Assembly (NCBI GenBank): GCA_946478965.1
Contig: CAMLDQ010000065.1
Coordinates: 1 to 11,610 of the forward strand
DNA: 11,610 bases
DNA from: an uncultured Methylobacillus sp.
GTDB taxonomy: Bacteria; Pseudomonadota; Gammaproteobacteria; Burkholderiales; Methylophilaceae
Reading direction: 5' to 3'
Numbering within the stretch: position 1 is the first letter of the stretch; every line of letters begins with the position of its first letter. Made by a program: the position numbers and the translations under genes. Under the pieces are notes generated by a model that was not told where the DNA came from, ran no database searches, and saw nothing but the letters and a program-made list of their open reading frames with translations. Of this stretch, positions 8,444 through 11,610 are shown one piece after another.

Positions 8444-9504
8444 AGTTTTGCTCTCACATATTGGTTGGGCCAGTGCGCTTCTGCACCCAGTTCGCGCGCG
8501 GCGCGCAATGGCCAGTAGGGATCGCGCAGCAGTTCGCGCGCGAGAAAAATCATGTCGGCTTCGTCTTCCTGCAGGATACGTTCCGCCTGGGCGGGCGAAG
8601 TAATCATGCCGACCGCGCCGGTGGCGATGCCGGCACCATTGCGCACACCGGCGGCGAACGGAACCTGATAGCCCGGGGTGGTGGGGATTTTTGCATCCGG
8701 CACCATGCCTCCGGTCGAGCAATCGACGAGGTCGATACCGATGGCCTTGAGCCATTTGGCAAACTGGATGGATTGCGCCAGATCCCAGCCGTTTTCGACC
8801 CAGTCAGTGGCCGAGATGCGCACGAATACCGGCCACTTTTCCGGCCACAGGTCGCGTATCGCTTTCGCAACGCGCAAGGGCAGGCGGCAGCGGTTTTCCA
8901 GCGTGCCGCCGTATTCGTCCGAGCGGTGATTGGCGAGCGGCGAGAGAAATTCGTTGAGCAGGTAGCCATGTGCGCAATGCACTTCGGCGACTTCGAATCC
9001 GGCCGCCAGTGCCCGGCTGGCGGCTTCGGCGAACAGGCGGACGATGCCGTCGATTTCATCGCCATTCAGCGCATGCGGCACGCCATGTGCTGGACTGAAC
9101 GGGATGGCGGAAGGCGCAACCGTTTTCCAGCCGCCAGCGCCTATCGGCAGGAACTGGCTACCTGTCCATGGCTGGGAGCAGGAGGCTTTGCGGCCGGCAT
9201 GGGCAATCTGGATGCCGGGCACTGCGCCCTGGCTGCGGATGAAATCGGTGATCGGCTGAAAGGCCGAAACATGCTCGTTCGACCAGATGCCGGTGCAGTA
9301 GGGCGTGATCCTGCCTTCCGGGCAGACGGCCGTCGCCTCGACCATGACCAGTCCGGCACCGCCGACGGCGCGACTGCCGTAGTTGACCAGGTGCCAGGTG
9401 TTGGGCAAACCGGCTTCGGCGGAATATTGGCACATCGGGGAAACGACAACCCGATTGCGGAATTCGAGCTCGCGCAGTCGAATAGGGGTGAATAGCTTGG
9501 CCAT
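8440..9504 (-). CDS. NADH:flavin oxidoreductase, old yellow enzyme family (XenA/YqjM-like)
   Basis: An FMN-dependent ene-reductase of 354 aa, cytosolic. Relatives reduce alpha,beta-unsaturated carbonyls, nitro compounds and other electrophiles with NAD(P)H; the natural substrate here is unknown. The start LFTPIRLRELEFRNRVVVSP leads into PMCQY (23-27), with the redox-tuning Cys25 typical of the thermophilic-like YqjM/XenA class. Next come EATAVCPEGRITP (56-68), GIQIAHAGRKAS (97-108) and the substrate-binding His pair in EVHCAHGYLLNEFLSP (174-189; His176, His179). NHRSDEYGG (192-200) and the FMN-contact Arg229 follow. The HxxH pair instead of HxxN fits YqjM/XenA. The frame is intact and of family length (about 340-365). 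It overlaps downstream iscX by four bases (ATGA), so the two form an operon. The ribosome site is weak (AAGAAA). Confidence 0.94.
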   Translation of the reverse strand: MAKLFTPIRLRELEFRNRVVVSPMCQYSAEAGLPNTWHLVNYGSRAVGGAGLVMVEATAVCPEGRITPYCTGIWSNEHVSAFQPITDFIRSQGAVPGIQIAHAGRKASCSQPWTGSQFLPIGAGGWKTVAPSAIPFSPAHGVPHALNGDEIDGIVRLFAEAASRALAAGFEVAEVHCAHGYLLNEFLSPLANHRSDEYGGTLENRCRLPLRVAKAIRDLWPEKWPVFVRISATDWVENGWDLAQSIQFAKWLKAIGIDLVDCSTGGMVPDAKIPTTPGYQVPFAAGVRNGAGIATGAVGMITSPAQAERILQEDEADMIFLARELLRDPYWPLRAARELGAEAHWPNQYVRAKL

Positions 9505-9538
9505 TTTTTCTTAAGCAGCCGTGAAAGTCTTGTTACGT

Positions 9539-9544
9539 ATTGTA
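9539..9544 (-). promoter_or_regulatory. Possible -10 element of the flavoenzyme-iscX operon
   Basis: TACAAT on the minus strand (5/6 to TATAAT) lies 34 bases before the ATG at 9504 and would give a leader of roughly 28 bases. I see no convincing -35 at 16-18 bases, so an activator or another promoter may be involved. Confidence 0.35.
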
Positions 9545-9611
9545 ATGGTTAGATGGGTGCCATGCAGCCATATGCATTTTATGGGTATGCAAGGCCGGGG
9601 CGCGGTACGAA

Positions 9612-9627
9612 AGCTGCGTTTGCAGCT
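9612..9627 (-). terminator. Weak hairpin downstream of fumarase gene
   Basis: AGCTGC (9612-9617) and GCAGCT (9622-9627) form a 6-bp stem with a 4-base loop about 43 bases after the fumarase stop. On the minus strand it is followed only by TTCGTACC, so the U-tract is poor and read-through into the flavoenzyme gene is possible. Confidence 0.3.
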
Positions 9628-9669
9628 GGTTGCCATGGCCGGGGTGCCGAAGACTTTTGCCGTGCCGGA

Positions 9670-11175
9670 TCAGCGGGCGGCGCGCAGGATCGCTTTCCAT
9701 TCGGCGGGGCCCTGCTCATGGACGGAGGTGCCGTGCGAATCGACGGCGACCGTGACCGGCATGTCCTCCACCCCGAATTCGTAGATCGCTTCCATGCCGA
9801 GGTCGGCGAAGGCCACGACACGGGCCGCCTTGATGGCCTTGGAAACCAGGTAGGCGGCACCACCGACAGCAATGAGATATGCCGAGCGATGGTGCCGGAT
9901 GGCCTCGATCGCGCTATCCCCGCGTTCCGCCTTGCCTATCATGCCCAGCAGGCCGGTGTGCGCCAGCATGAATTCGGTGTAGCGGTCCATGCGCGTGGCC
10001 GTGGTCGGGCCGGCCGGGCCGACCACCTCGTCGCGCACCGGATCCACCGGGCCGACGTAGTAGATGAAGCGATTGCGAAAGTCCACCGGCAGCGGCTCGT
10101 TGCGTGCCGCCATGTCCTGCAGGCGCTGGTGCGCGGCATCGCGGCCGGTCAGCAGTTTTCCCGTGAGCAGAAGTTTTTCGCCTGGCTGCCACTGCGCGAT
10201 GTCTTCCCGCGTCAGGGTGTCGAGATTGACCCGGCGCATCGGTGCGCCGGCGTCGAGCGCGATTTGCGGCCAGTCCTCGAGCCTGGGGGCGGGCAGCAGC
10301 GCAGGGCCGCTGCCGTCAAGGGTGAAATGGACGTGCCTGGTCGCCGCGCAGTTCGGGATGATCGCGACCGGCAGCGAAGCGGCATGCGTCGGGAAATCCA
10401 GCACCTTGACATCGAGCACGGTGGTCAGGCCGCCCAGGCCTTGGGCGCCGATGCCGAGCTGGTTTACCTTTTCGTAGAGCTCGAGGCGCAGCTCTTCGGC
10501 GCGGCATGTTGCTCCGCGCGCCTGCAGTTCCTGGATGTCGATGGGGGCCATCAGCGCTTCCTTGGCGAGCAGCATCGCTTTTTCCGCGGTGCCGCCGATG
10601 CCGATGCCGAGTACGCCGGGCGGGCACCAGCCGGCGCCCATCTTGGGTACGGTTTCCAGCACCCAGGCGACGATGTCGTCGGACGGTTCCAGCATGGCGA
10701 GCTGGGCCTTGTTTTCCGAGCCGCCGCCCTTGGCGGCGATGCTGACCTCGACCTTGTCGCCCGGTACCAGTTCCGCGTGAACCACGGCGGGGGCATTGTC
10801 GCGGGTATTTTTGCGCGCGCCGGCCGGGTCGGCGACGATGGAGGCACGCAGTACGTTGTCCGGGTGGCGGTAGGCGCGCCGCACGCCTTCATCGACCATG
10901 TCCTGCAGGCTGCTGCTCGACTCCCAGGCCACCTGCATGCCGATTTTGATGAATGCAGTGACGATGCCGGTATCCTGGCACAGCGGGCGCTGGCCTTCCG
11001 CGCAGAGATAGGAATTCACCAGGATCTGCCCGATGGCGTCCTTTGCCGCCGGAGAGGACTCGTGCTGCCAGGCGCTATGCATCGCGTGCAGGAAGTCCGG
11101 CGAGTGGTAGTAGGAAATGTATTGCAGGGCGTCGGTGATGCTGTCGATAAAATCCTGCTCACGGATGAGGTTCAT
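9670..11175 (-). CDS. fumA: Fumarate hydratase, class I ([4Fe-4S], single chain)
   Basis: Class I fumarase hydrates fumarate to L-malate (EC 4.2.1.2) in the TCA cycle using an oxygen-labile [4Fe-4S] cluster. The alpha part has SITDALQYISYYH (12-24) and the three cluster cysteines in LCQDTG (Cys66), GWCPPG (Cys184) and NCAATRH (Cys276). The beta part, from about 330, has YYVGPVDP (372-379), VVGPAGPTTATRMDRY (384-399), GKAERG (414-419) and FADLGMEAIYEFGVEDMPVT (456-475). The 501 aa length is typical. I chose the ATG at 11175 because the family begins near xLIxxxDFIxS. The frame continues upstream to 11274, but that extension (33 residues) is basic and unlike the family, and it would overrun a good -10 at 11203-11208. 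No clear Shine-Dalgarno precedes the ATG. It diverges from glyA. Related L-tartrate dehydratases share the fold, but fused alpha-beta chains of this length are normally fumarases. Confidence 0.95.
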   Translation of the reverse strand: MNLIREQDFIDSITDALQYISYYHSPDFLHAMHSAWQHESSPAAKDAIGQILVNSYLCAEGQRPLCQDTGIVTAFIKIGMQVAWESSSSLQDMVDEGVRRAYRHPDNVLRASIVADPAGARKNTRDNAPAVVHAELVPGDKVEVSIAAKGGGSENKAQLAMLEPSDDIVAWVLETVPKMGAGWCPPGVLGIGIGGTAEKAMLLAKEALMAPIDIQELQARGATCRAEELRLELYEKVNQLGIGAQGLGGLTTVLDVKVLDFPTHAASLPVAIIPNCAATRHVHFTLDGSGPALLPAPRLEDWPQIALDAGAPMRRVNLDTLTREDIAQWQPGEKLLLTGKLLTGRDAAHQRLQDMAARNEPLPVDFRNRFIYYVGPVDPVRDEVVGPAGPTTATRMDRYTEFMLAHTGLLGMIGKAERGDSAIEAIRHHRSAYLIAVGGAAYLVSKAIKAARVVAFADLGMEAIYEFGVEDMPVTVAVDSHGTSVHEQGPAEWKAILRAAR

Positions 11176-11202
11176 GTCGGAGGCCGCTGATGCAATCCGG
11201 AG

Positions 11203-11208
11203 ATTATA
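11203..11208 (-). promoter_or_regulatory. -10 element of the fumarase gene
   Basis: A perfect TATAAT on the minus strand lies 27 bases upstream of the chosen ATG, giving a leader of about 20 bases. A -35 close to TTGACA is not present at 16-18 bases (the region reads roughly GTCTCT). It supports the start at 11175. Confidence 0.55.
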
Positions 11209-11283
11209 GCGCGCGTGACGCAAAAAGAGACCCGCCGGAGAGGGGCGGATGCTGCGTGGCAGGTGCGGCGGCAAGTCTTAACA

Positions 11284-11292
11284 TGCTAGAAT
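11284..11292 (+). promoter_or_regulatory. Extended -10 promoter of glyA
   Basis: TGCTAGAAT has the TGn extension and a 5/6 hexamer (TAGAAT), with no good -35. Transcription would begin near 11299, about 25 bases before the glyA ATG. A small inverted repeat, TGCAA (11293-11297) and TTGCA (11304-11308), straddles that point and might be an operator, though it is short enough to be chance. Confidence 0.5.
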
Positions 11293-11323
11293 TGCAACAT
11301 TTTTTGCACCCGGAAATCGACTC

Positions 11324-11610
11324 ATGTTCAGCTACTCCCAAACCCTCAACTCGTGTGACCCGGACCTGTGGCAAGCCATCGAAGGCGAGCGTAAGCGTCA
11401 GGAGCATCACATCGAGCTGATCGCGTCCGAAAACTACACCAGCCCGGCTGTCATGCAGGCGCAGGGTTCGCAACTGACCAACAAGTACGCCGAAGGTTAT
11501 CCGGGCAAGCGTTTCTACGGCGGTTGCGAGTACGTGGACCAGGTCGAGCAGATCGCGATCGACCGCGTGAAGAAGCTGTTCGGCGCCGAATACGCCAACG
11601 TGCAGCCGCA
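11324..11610 (+). CDS. glyA: Serine hydroxymethyltransferase, N-terminal part (runs off right edge)
   Basis: GlyA is a PLP enzyme that converts serine and THF to glycine and 5,10-methylene-THF (EC 2.1.2.1), the main source of one-carbon units. The 95 complete codons in the window match the family closely: [20 protein letters not shown] (31-50), [17 protein letters not shown] (51-67) and [20 protein letters not shown] (68-87). Ser35, Tyr55 and Glu57, active-site positions known from E. coli SHMT, are in the expected places and numbering. The PLP lysine and the rest of the protein lie beyond the window. The ATG at 11324 fits the family N-terminus; upstream GGAAA (11312-11316) is a modest ribosome site. 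It diverges from the fumarase gene, with both -10 elements in the 148-base gap. Confidence 0.97.
   Translation, partial: MFSYSQTLNSCDPDLWQAIEGERKRQEHHIELIASENYTSPAVMQAQGSQLTNKYAEGYPGKRFYGGCEYVDQVEQIAIDRVKKLFGAEYANVQP

Noticed and set aside
8444..8755. N-terminal extension of iscX giving a 168-residue protein
   Set aside because: The added residues come from an off-frame reading of the flavoenzyme gene and do not resemble IscX, whose family starts right at the ATG at 8443 and is about 65 residues long.
9553..11190. A 545-codon open frame on the plus strand across the fumarase gene
   Set aside because: It mirrors the fumarase codons on the opposite strand; GC-rich genes often leave such frames open. 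Its translation is rich in Arg, Gly, Ala, His and Asp with no family motif, while the minus-strand frame has all class I fumarase motifs.
11176..11274. 33-residue N-terminal extension of fumarase, possibly a targeting or signal peptide
   Set aside because: It is Arg/His-rich without a hydrophobic core, is absent from the family as I know it, and would span the TATAAT that best explains transcription from 11175.

Overview
The window looks like the chromosome of a Gram-negative proteobacterium, most likely a betaproteobacterium. The reasons are the high GC content of the coding regions and the character of the proteins: an AlgC-like phosphohexomutase, an HDOD protein of the YuxH type, a XenA-like flavoenzyme, IscX, a one-chain class I fumarase and a proteobacterial GlyA N-terminus. 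Species cannot be fixed from sequence alone. Almost everything here is recognisable housekeeping or central metabolism. I found no clear candidate for a new defence, mobile or RNA system; the points worth following up are unusual gene neighbourhoods and an accessory-looking left edge.

Left edge (1-673): the 5' part of an unrecognised small protein gene runs off the window on the minus strand. An AT-rich gap follows, then a tRNA-Lys(CUU) gene on the minus strand with a textbook promoter and a Rho-independent terminator. The tRNA's 3' side faces the AT-rich sequence and the unknown gene, as in many integration sites.

Sugar phosphate and C1 block (674-6605): pgm (plus strand) converges on a three-gene minus-strand operon that reads, in transcription order, EAL-HDOD regulator, AlgC-like phosphomannomutase/phosphoglucomutase, and fhs (formate-tetrahydrofolate ligase). 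The genes are 1 nt overlapping and 7 nt apart. Two phosphohexomutases of different subfamilies therefore lie within 5 kb.

Heme, Fe-S and redox block (6606-9504): hemN (plus strand) starts divergently from the EAL-HDOD operon and converges on a minus-strand pair, an old-yellow-enzyme gene followed by iscX with an ATGA overlap. A strong inverted repeat in the 3' end of iscX lies just past the hemN stop.

Right edge (9505-11610): a class I [4Fe-4S] fumarase (minus strand) diverges from glyA (plus strand, cut by the window end). HemN, IscX and class I fumarase together mean that oxygen-sensitive Fe-S chemistry recurs in this stretch, and fhs and glyA both feed the folate one-carbon pool. These links are thematic; the sequence does not prove co-regulation across blocks.
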